Below, one piece after another: positions 5,813-13,292 of a DNA stretch of 24,723 bases (its first letter is position 1; each line of letters opens with the position of its first letter). A program made the position numbers and the translations under genes. This DNA comes from Streptococcus sp. A12 (GTDB taxonomy: Bacteria; Bacillota; Bacilli; Lactobacillales; Streptococcaceae): the NCBI RefSeq assembly GCF_905372335.1, contig NZ_CAJPOU010000022.1:1-24723 (forward strand). The letters are read 5' to 3'. The notes under the pieces were generated by a model that saw only the letters and a list, made by a program, of their open reading frames with translations, did not search any database and was not told where the DNA came from.

Positions 5813-6982
5813 ATGGGAAAAGAACAATTTTTGACTGTCCCTAATCGTTTGGGGCATCATACTAGCAAGTGGAAGGAGTCAGAGCAAGATCCAGAACTTC
5901 TTCCTGCTTGGATTGCAGATATGGATTTTGAATCCTTGCCTGCGGTTCGACAAGCCATTCGAGATTACGCGGATCAATTGGTCTACGGCTACACCTATCC
6001 TAGTGAAGAGCTTTACCAGGCTGTTCAGAATTGGGAAAAGTCAGAGCATGGATATGTGTTTGAGAAGGAAGCCATTGTCTTTATGGAAGGTGTGGTTCCG
6101 TCTATTTCAACGGCTATTCAGGCTTTCACCAAGGAAGGCGAGGCTGTTCTCATCAATACGCCAGTCTATCCACCCTTTGCCCGTAGTGTCCGCCTCAATC
6201 AACGCAAATTAGTGACCAATTCCTTAGTAGAAGTGGATGGACTCTTCCAAATTGATTTTGAGCAATTGGAAAAAGACTTTGAAGAGCACCAAGTCAAGCT
6301 CTACATCCTGTGCAATCCTCATAACCCAGGTGGTCGCGTCTGGGAACGAGAAGTCCTTGAAAAGATTGGTCGCCTCTGTCAAAAATATGGGGTCTTGCTT
6401 GTTTCCGATGAAATTCACCAAGATTTGGTATTGTTTGGCCACCAGCACGTTTCTTTTAATACGGTTGATCCAAGCTTTAAGGACTTCACTCTTGTCTTAT
6501 CGAGTGCGACCAAAACCTTCAACATCGCAGGGACAAAAAATTCCTATGCCATCATCGAAAATGATGCACTAAGGAAATCCTTCCAAGCTCGGCAGTTGCG
6601 AAACAATCAACATGAAATTTCTGCCCTTGGCTTTATCGCCACCGAAGTCGCCTATCAGAATGGAAAAGCTTGGTTAGAGGACTTAAAGGAAGTCTTGGAA
6701 GAAAATATCGAATATACTGTAGAAGTTTTGCGTGAGCAGACAGACATTGGTGTGATGAAACCGCAAGGGACCTATCTACTCTGGCTTGATTTTTCTGCCT
6801 ACGGTTTGTCAGAGGAAGAACTCCATGCTCGACTTCATGACCAGGCCAAGGTCATCCTCAATAAAGGGACAGACTTTGGAGTAGAAGGGAAGCAACATGC
6901 CCGTTTGAATGTGGCAGCTCCGAAAACCCTAGTCCAAGAGATTGTCGATCGGATCGTAACAAATTTTCCTAAAAAAGGTTGA
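5813..6982 (+). CDS. MalY/PatB family C-S lyase (aminotransferase fold)
   Basis: A 389-residue fold-type I PLP enzyme. The order of landmarks is that of MalY/PatB C-S lyases: PAWIADMDFE (31-40), YGYTYP (58-63), NPHNPGGR (168-175), SDEIHQDL (198-205) and the Schiff-base lysine in SSATKTFNIAG (K234). Such enzymes cleave cystathionine or cysteine to pyruvate, ammonia and a thiol or H2S. In oral streptococci the homologue is a source of hydrogen sulfide. An AGGAG site (5803-5807) precedes the ATG, and the gap from the upstream PLP enzyme is only nine bases, so the two are co-transcribed under MET-box control. An aminotransferase side activity is possible. No terminator is seen before the next promoter. 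Confidence 0.88.
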   Translation: MGKEQFLTVPNRLGHHTSKWKESEQDPELLPAWIADMDFESLPAVRQAIRDYADQLVYGYTYPSEELYQAVQNWEKSEHGYVFEKEAIVFMEGVVPSISTAIQAFTKEGEAVLINTPVYPPFARSVRLNQRKLVTNSLVEVDGLFQIDFEQLEKDFEEHQVKLYILCNPHNPGGRVWEREVLEKIGRLCQKYGVLLVSDEIHQDLVLFGHQHVSFNTVDPSFKDFTLVLSSATKTFNIAGTKNSYAIIENDALRKSFQARQLRNNQHEISALGFIATEVAYQNGKAWLEDLKEVLEENIEYTVEVLREQTDIGVMKPQGTYLLWLDFSAYGLSEEELHARLHDQAKVILNKGTDFGVEGKQHARLNVAAPKTLVQEIVDRIVTNFPKKG

Positions 6983-6991
6983 TTTTAAGGG

Positions 6992-7020
6992 TTGACTTTT
7001 CTATAGGGGAGGAGTATACT
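6992..7020 (+). promoter_or_regulatory. Promoter of the mgtA leader
   Basis: TTGACT (6992-6997) and TATACT (7015-7020) are separated by 17 bases. The predicted start near 7027 begins a leader of about 375 bases before mgtA. Confidence 0.8.
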
Positions 7021-7029
7021 CAAGGGGAA

Positions 7030-7172
7030 TAACGGTAGGTGAGGCTACCACAAGGATACGGATGACTACCGCAAAGCAGTGGAGACACTACTCGTTGGTC
7101 AACAGTCCTGATCGCAAAGGTCAAGACTAAGCTCATTTCATTGCCTTGCGGAGCTAAAGCTTGGACGGTCTA
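7030..7172 (+). promoter_or_regulatory. M-box magnesium riboswitch (ykoK leader)
   Basis: The M-box landmarks occur in order: AGGTGAGGCT (7037-7046), GGATACGGATGACTACC (7054-7070), TGGTCAACAG (7096-7105) and GGAGCTAAAGCTTGGACGG (7150-7168). These match the conserved core of the Mg2+-sensing ykoK/M-box RNA, which turns Mg2+ transporter genes off when Mg2+ is bound. The gene downstream is an MgtA-type Mg2+ pump. CCTACC in the following terminator (7219-7224) can pair with GGTAGG in the aptamer (7034-7039), a plausible antiterminator. Confidence 0.92.
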
Positions 7173-7214
7173 TTTTTTGAGAATTTTTATTAAAAAATAA
7201 ACGACGAGTTTAAT

Positions 7215-7248
7215 GAGTCCTACCTGTAAAAGGGGAGGGCTCTTTTCT
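7215..7248 (+). terminator. Riboswitch-controlled terminator
   Basis: GAGTCCTACC (7215-7224) pairs with GGGAGGGCTC (7232-7241) with one mismatch and one G-U, followed by TTTTCTTA. It lies between the M-box and the leader ORF, where the expression platform is expected. Confidence 0.8.
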
Positions 7249-7294
7249 TATGCTTAAGAAGCCTCTCACCTATCAAGTAGAAAAGGAGAGCACT

Positions 7295-7369
7295 ATGATA
7301 CAAATCGACGATCATCCCGAACCGCACATAGCCAGCCAATCGCTGATTTGTGTCATCGGGACTCTATAA
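7295..7369 (+). CDS. mgtA leader peptide, 24 residues
   Basis: An ATG at 7295 with a strong ribosome site (AAGGAG, 7283-7288, six bases away) opens 24 codons, ending in TAA at 7367-7369, 32 bases before the mgtA ATG. The peptide begins MIQIDDHPEPHI: residues 5-10 are acidic and proline-rich, followed by a hydrophobic tail. In enterobacteria the MgtL leader uses such an acidic/proline run to destabilise ribosomes at low Mg2+. A similar role here is inference. Bases 7295-7306, including the start codon, pair with 7345-7356 near the end of the ORF (12 bp, one G-U), so translation and folding must compete. There is no sequence similarity to MgtL beyond composition. Confidence 0.65.
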   Translation: MIQIDDHPEPHIASQSLICVIGTL

Positions 7370-7377
7370 GCGTTTGG

Positions 7378-7395
7378 CTCCTGATTTAAAAGGAG
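7378..7395 (+). promoter_or_regulatory. Hairpin covering the mgtA ribosome site
   Basis: CTCCT (7378-7382) is complementary to AGGAG (7391-7395), the ribosome site of mgtA, across an eight-base loop. The leader ORF stops at 7369, so a terminating ribosome would reach into the 5' arm. This suggests translational coupling. Confidence 0.55.
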
Positions 7396-7401
7396 ATTCC
7401 A

Positions 7402-10062
7402 ATGCAAACAACAAAAGAAAGACTCATTGCTGCATTGCAAGATGCAGAAACAAGAACCTTAGCAACCTATCAATCTAGCTGGTCTGGTTTGACGGAAGAC
7501 CAAGTAGAGGAAAACCGCGATAGCTATGGAGAAAATGTCCTCACAAAGGGGCAAGATGATTCTATCTGGAAACGGATTGTTGAATCCATCATCAATCCCT
7601 TCACAGTCATCTTACTGCTCATTGCCCTTGTTTCTCTGGTGACCAATGTTTGGTTAGCCAAACCAGGTGAGGAAGATCCAACGACCTCTCTCATCATCGT
7701 CGTCCTCGTTCTTCTCTCTGGAGTGATTCGCTTTATCCAAGAATTGCGAAGTGACAAGGCTGCTAGCAACCTTTCTCGCATGATTGTCAATACTGCAACG
7801 GTGATTCGAGAAGGCAAAGAAGAAGAAATTCCCATTGATGAGATCGTTGTGGGAGACTTGATCAAATTGAGTGCAGGCGACATGATCCCAGCGGATGTGG
7901 TCTTGTTGGATTCTCGAGACTTCTTCGTCCAACAATCTGGTTTGACTGGAGAGAGCGATGCTGTCGAAAAAGTCTGCTTGAAAAAAGCGACTGGCCAAAA
8001 TCTGGACAGTCTTTTGGAGAGTGAAAGTTTAGCTTTCATGGGGACCAACGTCATCTCAGGTCGAGCAACAGCCTTGGTCTTGGTCGTTGGAGATGAAACC
8101 ATGATGGGAGCGATTGAGCAAACCATCAATACTTATGATGAACCAACCTCTTTTGAACGAGAAATGAACACCATCTCTTGGTTGTTGATCCGACTCATGA
8201 TGGTCATGGTACCCATCGTCTTCTTTATCAATGGTTTGACAGATGGGGATTGGCTGGAAGCAGGGGTCTTTGCCCTCAGTGTAGGGGTGGGCTTGACTCC
8301 GGAAATGCTCCCAATGATTATCACAGCTAGCTTGGCCAAGGGTTCCATTATCATGGCCAAAGAAAAGGTGGTCATCAAAAAGCTCAACGCTATTCAAGAT
8401 CTAGGCGCTATTGATATCCTCTGTACGGACAAGACAGGAACCTTGACCCAAGATGAGATTGTACTCGAATACCCCCTCGACATTCGTGGGGACTTGGATT
8501 TGTCTGTCCTTCGTCGGGCCTATCTCAATTCTTACTTCCAAACCGGCCTCAAAAACTTAATGGATCGCGCTATTATCAGCCGGACAGAAAGAGAAGCAAA
8601 AAAACATGAGATTGTCAGAGGCTTGGACCAAAGCTTCCAAAAAATTGATGAATTGCCTTTTGACTTTGAACGCCGGCGGATGAGTGTCATTGTCAAAGAT
8701 GAGGGGGGAATCGTGAGCATGGTCACCAAGGGAGCCTTGGAAGAAATGCTAGCAGTCTCTAACTATGTAGAATACAAGGATGAGATTATCCCCCTAACAG
8801 ACCAAGTGCGGGAAGACGTCTTGGCAGAGGTGGCTCAGCTGAATGAACAAGGTTTGCGTGTGCTAGGGGTTAGTTACAAATCAAATCTTGAGGAAGGCTA
8901 TGCCTTTGAAGTGGCAGATGAAGCAGACATGATCTTGACGGGCTACCTAGCCTTCTTAGATCCACCAAAACCATCTGCAGCACCAGCCATCAATACCCTT
9001 GCGGAATACGGAGTTGCTACTAAAATCCTTACGGGTGATAATGAGAAAGTGACCCAAGCGGTTTGTGAAAAGGTGGGACTGGATGTTGACCGCATTTTGC
9101 TGGGTAGCGATATCGACAGTCTCTCTGATTCAGACTTGGCCCAAGCAGTAGAAATCACCACCGTTTTTGCAAAATTATCTCCAGATCAAAAAGCACGCAT
9201 TATCTTGCAACTCAAAGCAAATGGCCACAAGGTCGGATATATGGGAGATGGGATCAACGATGCTCCTTCTATGAAAGTGGCAGATGTGGGGATTTCGGTT
9301 GATACAGCTGTCGATATTGCCAAAGAAACAGCAGATGTTATCCTTCTGGATAAAGACTTGATGGTCCTCGAAAAAGGCTTGGTAGAAGGCCGCAAAGTTT
9401 ATGCCAACATGACCAAGTACATCAAGATGACTGTTTCTTCTAATTTCGGAAATATCTTCTCTCTTCTCTTTGCTAGTATTTTCCTTCCTTTTCTTCCAAT
9501 GGCCCCTATCCATCTCATCGTTTTAAACTTGGTTTATGACCTTTCCTGTATCGCCTTGCCTTTTGACCGAGTGGATAAGGACTTCTTGAAGAAACCTAGG
9601 ATTTGGGAAGCAAAATCCATTACCCGCTTTATGGCCTGGTTTGGTCCTATTTCCTCTGTCTTTGACATCTTGACCTTTATCGCTCTCTACTTTATCATCG
9701 TACCCATGATTACAGGCTATGGCTATGTCCATGGAGCAGACAGTGCGGGACTCTTCATCATGCTCTTTCAAACCGGCTGGTTCATTGAGTCCATGTGGTC
9801 CCAAACTATGGTCATCTATATGCTCCGCTCTCCAAAATTGCCTTTTGTTCAAAGTCGGCCAGCCCTTGCAGTCATGGCAACGACCCTATTGGGCGCCCTC
9901 TTTGTGACCTTCCTACCATATGGCCCACTGGCTTCCTTGTTGAAAGTAGCGCCACTAAATAGTCTTTACTTCCTATTACTAGCGGGAATCCTTTTCCTTT
10001 ATATGGCAAGTGTCACCCTGGTCAAACACTATTATATTGGCAAGTACAAAGAGTGGCTATAA
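7402..10062 (+). CDS. mgtA: Magnesium-importing P-type ATPase (P3B type)
   Basis: An inner-membrane pump that uses ATP to bring in Mg2+. The 886 residues carry all P-type ATPase marks: actuator TGES (182-185), phosphorylation site DKTGTLT with D343, nucleotide-domain KGALEE, and hinge GDGIND (about 615-620). The membrane motif GLTPEMLP (297-304), in place of the heavy-metal CPC, together with a C-terminal membrane domain of about six helices, places it in the MgtA/MgtB (P3B) group. AGGAG (7391-7395) is the ribosome site for the ATG at 7402 and lies in a hairpin. Control is layered: M-box, terminator, leader ORF. It is followed by a probable terminator and stands alone as a transcription unit. 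Confidence 0.95.
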   Translation: MQTTKERLIAALQDAETRTLATYQSSWSGLTEDQVEENRDSYGENVLTKGQDDSIWKRIVESIINPFTVILLLIALVSLVTNVWLAKPGEEDPTTSLIIVVLVLLSGVIRFIQELRSDKAASNLSRMIVNTATVIREGKEEEIPIDEIVVGDLIKLSAGDMIPADVVLLDSRDFFVQQSGLTGESDAVEKVCLKKATGQNLDSLLESESLAFMGTNVISGRATALVLVVGDETMMGAIEQTINTYDEPTSFEREMNTISWLLIRLMMVMVPIVFFINGLTDGDWLEAGVFALSVGVGLTPEMLPMIITASLAKGSIIMAKEKVVIKKLNAIQDLGAIDILCTDKTGTLTQDEIVLEYPLDIRGDLDLSVLRRAYLNSYFQTGLKNLMDRAIISRTEREAKKHEIVRGLDQSFQKIDELPFDFERRRMSVIVKDEGGIVSMVTKGALEEMLAVSNYVEYKDEIIPLTDQVREDVLAEVAQLNEQGLRVLGVSYKSNLEEGYAFEVADEADMILTGYLAFLDPPKPSAAPAINTLAEYGVATKILTGDNEKVTQAVCEKVGLDVDRILLGSDIDSLSDSDLAQAVEITTVFAKLSPDQKARIILQLKANGHKVGYMGDGINDAPSMKVADVGISVDTAVDIAKETADVILLDKDLMVLEKGLVEGRKVYANMTKYIKMTVSSNFGNIFSLLFASIFLPFLPMAPIHLIVLNLVYDLSCIALPFDRVDKDFLKKPRIWEAKSITRFMAWFGPISSVFDILTFIALYFIIVPMITGYGYVHGADSAGLFIMLFQTGWFIESMWSQTMVIYMLRSPKLPFVQSRPALAVMATTLLGALFVTFLPYGPLASLLKVAPLNSLYFLLLAGILFLYMASVTLVKHYYIGKYKEWL

Positions 10063-10082
10063 GATAGTCATTAAAATAAGAA

Positions 10083-10117
10083 AAGAAAAGGTTTGCATAT
10101 TTGTAGGCCTTTTTCTT
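10083..10117 (+). terminator. Probable mgtA terminator
   Basis: AAGAAAAGG (10083-10091) pairs with CCTTTTTCTT (10108-10117, one bulge) around a 16-base loop, followed by pyrimidine-rich sequence. The stem is AT-rich and the loop long. Confidence 0.4.
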
Positions 10118-10126
10118 CCTTTTTGA

Positions 10127-10132
10127 TATAAT
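10127..10132 (+). promoter_or_regulatory. upp promoter -10
   Basis: TATAAT at 10127-10132 lies 31 bases before the upp ATG. The -35 is unclear; TTGTAG at 10101-10106 would give a 20-base spacer. Confidence 0.45.
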
Positions 10133-10162
10133 AAGATGAATATAGAGAAAGAAGGAACCACA

Positions 10163-10792
10163 ATGGGAAAACTTGAAGTTATTAAACATCCACTGATTCA
10201 GCATAAATTGTCTATTTTGCGTCGGACTGATACCTCTACAAAGGCTTTTCGTGAATTAGTAGATGAAATTGCTATGTTGATGGGATACGAAGTTTTGCGC
10301 GAACTTCCTCTTGAAGATGTAGAAATCGAAACACCCATTACAAAAACAGTTCAAAAACAGATTGCTGGTAAAAAACTAGCGATTGTTCCAATCCTTCGTG
10401 CAGGGATCGGGATGGTAGACGGACTCTTGAGTTTGGTACCCGCTGCTAAAGTTGGTCACATCGGAATGTACCGCGATGAAGAAACCTTGAAACCAGTTGA
10501 ATACTTGGTGAAATTGCCAGAAGATATCGACCAACGTCAAATCTTTGTGGTAGACCCAATGTTGGCGACTGGGGGATCTGCAATCCTAGCGGTAGATTCA
10601 TTAAAGAAACGTGGTGCAAGCCATATTAAATTTGTCTGCTTAGTTGCGGCACCAGAAGGAGTGGAAGCTCTTCAAACAGCTCATCCAGATGTCGAAATCT
10701 TTGCTGCAGCCTTGGATGAACGCCTCAACGAAAACGGCTATATCGTTCCAGGTTTAGGTGACGCTGGGGACCGTTTGTTTGGTACCAAATAA
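10163..10792 (+). CDS. upp: Uracil phosphoribosyltransferase
   Basis: The cytosolic salvage enzyme that joins uracil and PRPP to give UMP. The 209 residues match the family length exactly. The PRPP-binding loop DPMLATGGSA (131-140), the uracil-binding C-terminal stretch (NGYIVPGLGDAGDRLFGT) and the PILRAGIGMVDG flexible loop (76-87) are all present. The ATG at 10163, preceded by AAGGA, is chosen over an in-frame ATG 27 bases upstream that lacks a ribosome site and lies immediately after the -10 hexamer. upp followed by clpP is the usual streptococcal order. clpP has its own CtsR-controlled promoter. Confidence 0.95.
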   Translation: MGKLEVIKHPLIQHKLSILRRTDTSTKAFRELVDEIAMLMGYEVLRELPLEDVEIETPITKTVQKQIAGKKLAIVPILRAGIGMVDGLLSLVPAAKVGHIGMYRDEETLKPVEYLVKLPEDIDQRQIFVVDPMLATGGSAILAVDSLKKRGASHIKFVCLVAAPEGVEALQTAHPDVEIFAAALDERLNENGYIVPGLGDAGDRLFGTK

Positions 10793-10826
10793 GCACATTT
10801 CCAATCCATCTTTAGGAAAGTAAAAA

Positions 10827-10856
10827 TTTGACCTTTGTTGACCAATGGGATATAAT
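10827..10856 (+). promoter_or_regulatory. clpP promoter with overlapping CtsR operator
   Basis: TTGACC (10828-10833) and TATAAT (10851-10856) have 17-base spacing. The CtsR heptad pair TTTGACC-TTT-GTTGACC (10827-10843) covers the -35, one mismatch from the inverted consensus. This predicts repression by CtsR and release on heat or protein-folding stress. A structured 5' leader of about 90 bases follows, with GGAGAG/CTCTC and CCGG/CCGG stems. Confidence 0.85.
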
Positions 10857-10954
10857 AGCTTTTATAAAGAATGGAAGGAGAGCTAGCCTCTCGAATCAGC
10901 CGGATGAAACTCGTGAGATGGTGCCGGTTATAATGGATAAAAGGAGATGAATGA

Positions 10955-11545
10955 ATGATTCCAGTAGTAATTGAACAAACTAGTCGTGGCGAACGCTCAT
11001 ACGACATTTACTCACGCCTCTTAAAAGACCGTATTATCATGGTGACAGGACCGGTAGAAGACCAAATGGCCAATTCGATTATTGCCCAATTGCTCTTCTT
11101 GGATGCCCAAGATAATACCAAAGATATCTATATGTATATCAATACGCCAGGAGGCTCTGTCTCTGCAGGTTTGGCAATCGTCGATACCATGAACTTTATC
11201 AAATCAGACGTCCAAACCATCGTCATGGGGATGGCAGCTTCAATGGGGACTGTGATTGCATCAAGTGGTGCCAAAGGCAAACGCTTCATGTTGCCAAATG
11301 CTGAGTACATGATCCACCAACCAATGGGTGGTACTGGTGGCGGTACCCAACAAACGGATATGGCCATTGCAGCAGAACACCTCTTGAAAACACGTCACAG
11401 ATTGGAAAAAATCTTGGCAGAAAATTCAGGTCAAACCATCAAGAAAATCCACGCTGATGCAGAACGGGATAATTGGATGACTGCAGAAGAAACCTTAGCT
11501 TATGGTTTCATCGATGAAATCATGGCTAACAACAATCTCGGATAA
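10955..11545 (+). CDS. clpP: ATP-dependent Clp protease proteolytic subunit
   Basis: The serine peptidase that forms the tetradecameric chamber fed by ClpC, ClpE and ClpX. The 196 residues contain the full catalytic triad: Ser96 in GMAASMG, His121 in YMIHQPMGG, and Asp172 in AERDNW. The oxyanion-loop TPGGSVSAG (64-72) is present. AAGGAG (10940-10945) precedes the ATG by about nine bases. A CtsR box covers its promoter, and a strong terminator follows, so it is a single-gene unit. Expected roles are heat tolerance and turnover of regulators such as Spx. Confidence 0.97.
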   Translation: MIPVVIEQTSRGERSYDIYSRLLKDRIIMVTGPVEDQMANSIIAQLLFLDAQDNTKDIYMYINTPGGSVSAGLAIVDTMNFIKSDVQTIVMGMAASMGTVIASSGAKGKRFMLPNAEYMIHQPMGGTGGGTQQTDMAIAAEHLLKTRHRLEKILAENSGQTIKKIHADAERDNWMTAEETLAYGFIDEIMANNNLG

Positions 11546-11564
11546 GAAACCTTCACCATCCAGC

Positions 11565-11592
11565 CCTCTCCTTTGACAGGAGAGGTTTTTTT
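11565..11592 (+). terminator. clpP terminator
   Basis: CCTCTCCT (11565-11572) pairs perfectly with AGGAGAGG (11578-11585) across TTGAC, followed by seven T residues. Confidence 0.9.
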
Positions 11593-11676
11593 AGGACATT
11601 CTTTACTTTCTAGAAAAAGATAGTATTTTGACCTGAAATTTGCTATACTTGTAACAGAAGCAGAAAGGGATTGTGT

Positions 11677-11961
11677 ATGTTTGAGAAGCAAGCTAGAACA
11701 GGCTTAATTGTAAAATTGTATTATAATCGAGATGCAAAGAAATTACAGGAAATTGGGGATGTGATCTATCATTCCAAAAAAATGCGCTATGTCCAGGTCT
11801 ATGTCGATAGTCCTCAAGTTCTTGAAATTATGCATCAATTAAAAAAAGAACGCTTTGTAAAGAAGGTTCAAATTTGCCATATTCAAGAATTGGATCGTGA
11901 TTTTGTAGGAAGTTTGCATCGTCAACAGGATGAAACACAAGTAGAAAACGCAATCATTTAA
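11677..11961 (+). CDS. ylbG: YlbG family protein (DUF2129)
   Basis: A 94-residue cytosolic protein of the conserved Firmicute YlbG family. Recognisable features are the opening RTGLIVKLYYNRDAKKL, the YHSKKMRYVQVYVD core and the VKKVQICHIQELD segment, suggesting a compact alpha/beta domain. The biochemical role is not known. The ATG at 11677, seven bases after AAAGGGA, is preferred over a TTG six bases upstream. An extended -10 element TGCTATACT (11641-11649) provides a promoter. The gene regularly lies between clpP and the liv operon in streptococci. Its stop is followed at once by the loop of its terminator hairpin. Confidence 0.85.
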   Translation: MFEKQARTGLIVKLYYNRDAKKLQEIGDVIYHSKKMRYVQVYVDSPQVLEIMHQLKKERFVKKVQICHIQELDRDFVGSLHRQQDETQVENAII

Positions 11962-11976
11962 AGGATTGTGTTTTTT
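11945..11976 (+). terminator. ylbG terminator overlapping the stop codon
   Basis: AAAACGCAATC (11945-11955) pairs with GATTGTGTTTT (11964-11974, one G-U) around the stop codon, with further T residues. Confidence 0.8.
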
Positions 11977-11979
11977 ATA

Positions 11980-12008
11980 TTGACAATTGTCAGATAATTC
12001 GGTATATT
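11980..12008 (+). promoter_or_regulatory. livJ promoter with overlapping CodY box
   Basis: TTGACA (11980-11985), a 17-base spacer and TATATT (12003-12008) form a strong promoter. AATTGTCAGATAATT (11985-11999) matches the CodY consensus AATTTTCWGAAAATT at 13 of 15 positions and fills the spacer, so repression by CodY in branched-chain amino acid excess is expected. TGACAATTGTCA (11981-11992) is also a perfect palindrome. Confidence 0.8.
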
Positions 12009-12053
12009 CTTAATATGTATTTATTTTAAGATTATTTAAGGAGATTATTACAA

Positions 12054-13211
12054 ATGAAGAAAAAATTTGCTCTTTCATTTTTAACAATTGCAAGTGTCGC
12101 TCTTCTTGCGGCCTGTGGTGAAGTTTCAACTTCAGGTTCAAACACAACTGGTAACGAAATCGGCAAAGAACTAAAAATCGGTTTTAACTTTGAAAAAACT
12201 GGTGAAGTAGCAGCATATGGTAGTGCTGAACAAAAAGGTGCTCAATTAGCCGTTGATGAAATCAATGCTAATGGTGGAGCTGATGGTAAGAAGATTGTTG
12301 TCACAGACAAAGATAACAAATCTGAAACAGCTGAAGCAGCTACAATCACTACAAACCTTGTCACTCAATCAAAAGTGAACGCTCTTGTAGGGCCTGCTAC
12401 TTCAGGTGCCACTGCCGCAGCTGTTGCGAATGCTGGTAAAGCAGGTGTTCCATTGGTAACACCATCAGCAACACAAGATAATTTGACAAAAGGTCAAGAT
12501 TACCTTTTCCGTGCAACCTTCATCGATAGCTTCCAAGGACAAATCATTGCTAAATATACAACGGATAACTTGAAAGCGAAGAAAGTTGTTCTTTACTACG
12601 ATAATTCATCTGACTATGCTAAAGGGATTGCTGAAGCCTTTAAGAAATCTTATAAAGGTGAAATCGTAGCAACAGAAACTTTCCAATCTAAGGATACAGA
12701 CTTCCAAGCTGCTCTTACAAAAATCAAAGACAAAGACTTCGATGCGATTGTCCTTCCAGGGTACTACACTGAAACTGGTAAAATCGTAAACCAAGCACGT
12801 GGTATGGGAATCAAACAACCAATCATTGGTGGTGATGGATTTAGCGATGCTAAATTCGTTGAACAAGCAACACCTGCTGCAGCTACAGACATCTACTACG
12901 TAGCTGGATTCTCTACTGAAGGTGAAATGACTGATAAAGCCAAGAAATTCGTAGAAGCTTATAAAGCAAAATACAACGAAGAACCTTCAATGTTTGCAGC
13001 TTTGGCATATGATTCAGTTTACATGGTTGCAGAAGCATCTAAAGGTGCTAAGAACTCTGTCGAATTGAAAGACAACCTTGCGAAGTTGAAAGACTTGGAA
13101 GGTGTTACTGGTACAATGTCTATTGACAAAGACCATAATCCGGTTAAATCTGCACTTATGATTGGCTTAAAAGATGGTAAAGTTGAGTCAGTTGAGTCGG
13201 TTAAACCTTAA
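12054..13211 (+). CDS. livJ: Branched-chain amino acid ABC transporter substrate-binding lipoprotein
   Basis: The lipid-anchored receptor on the outer face of the membrane that captures leucine, isoleucine and valine for LivHMGF. The 385 residues begin with a lipoprotein signal peptide (MKKKFALSFLTIASVALLAAC); the lipobox is LAAC with lipidated Cys21. A Ser/Gly/Thr-rich linker leads into a type I periplasmic binding fold with the LivJ-type segments GEVAAYGSAEQKGAQLAVDE and VGPATSGATAA. The ribosome site is AAGGAG (12039-12044). It leads the liv operon behind a CodY-box promoter. A stable hairpin between it and livH probably makes livJ message more abundant than the rest. A few related amino acids may also be bound. 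Confidence 0.93.
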   Translation: MKKKFALSFLTIASVALLAACGEVSTSGSNTTGNEIGKELKIGFNFEKTGEVAAYGSAEQKGAQLAVDEINANGGADGKKIVVTDKDNKSETAEAATITTNLVTQSKVNALVGPATSGATAAAVANAGKAGVPLVTPSATQDNLTKGQDYLFRATFIDSFQGQIIAKYTTDNLKAKKVVLYYDNSSDYAKGIAEAFKKSYKGEIVATETFQSKDTDFQAALTKIKDKDFDAIVLPGYYTETGKIVNQARGMGIKQPIIGGDGFSDAKFVEQATPAAATDIYYVAGFSTEGEMTDKAKKFVEAYKAKYNEEPSMFAALAYDSVYMVAEASKGAKNSVELKDNLAKLKDLEGVTGTMSIDKDHNPVKSALMIGLKDGKVESVESVKP

Positions 13212-13233
13212 TTATCATTTGTTGTTTGTACAA

Positions 13234-13263
13234 GAGGCTGGGAGAATGAAAATTCCTGGCCTC
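13234..13263 (+). terminator. livJ-livH intercistronic hairpin
   Basis: GAGGCTGGGA (13234-13243) pairs over ten bases with TCCTGGCCTC (13254-13263), including two G-U pairs. Only a weak T-rich tail follows. It looks like a partial terminator or mRNA-stability hairpin, and resembles the GAGGCTGGGA-type terminators common in streptococci. Confidence 0.6.
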
Positions 13264-13292
13264 GCTCTTTATTATTAGAAAGGATGGTTCAA

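Noticed and set aside
7524..8129. Long minus-strand frame inside mgtA (201 codons)
   Set aside because: It is the shadow of a strongly conserved ATPase gene, with Ser/Arg/Thr-rich composition and no promoter.
10929..10934. Second -10 (TATAAT) directly before clpP
   Set aside because: No -35 or extended element; the transcript would begin within the clpP ribosome site.
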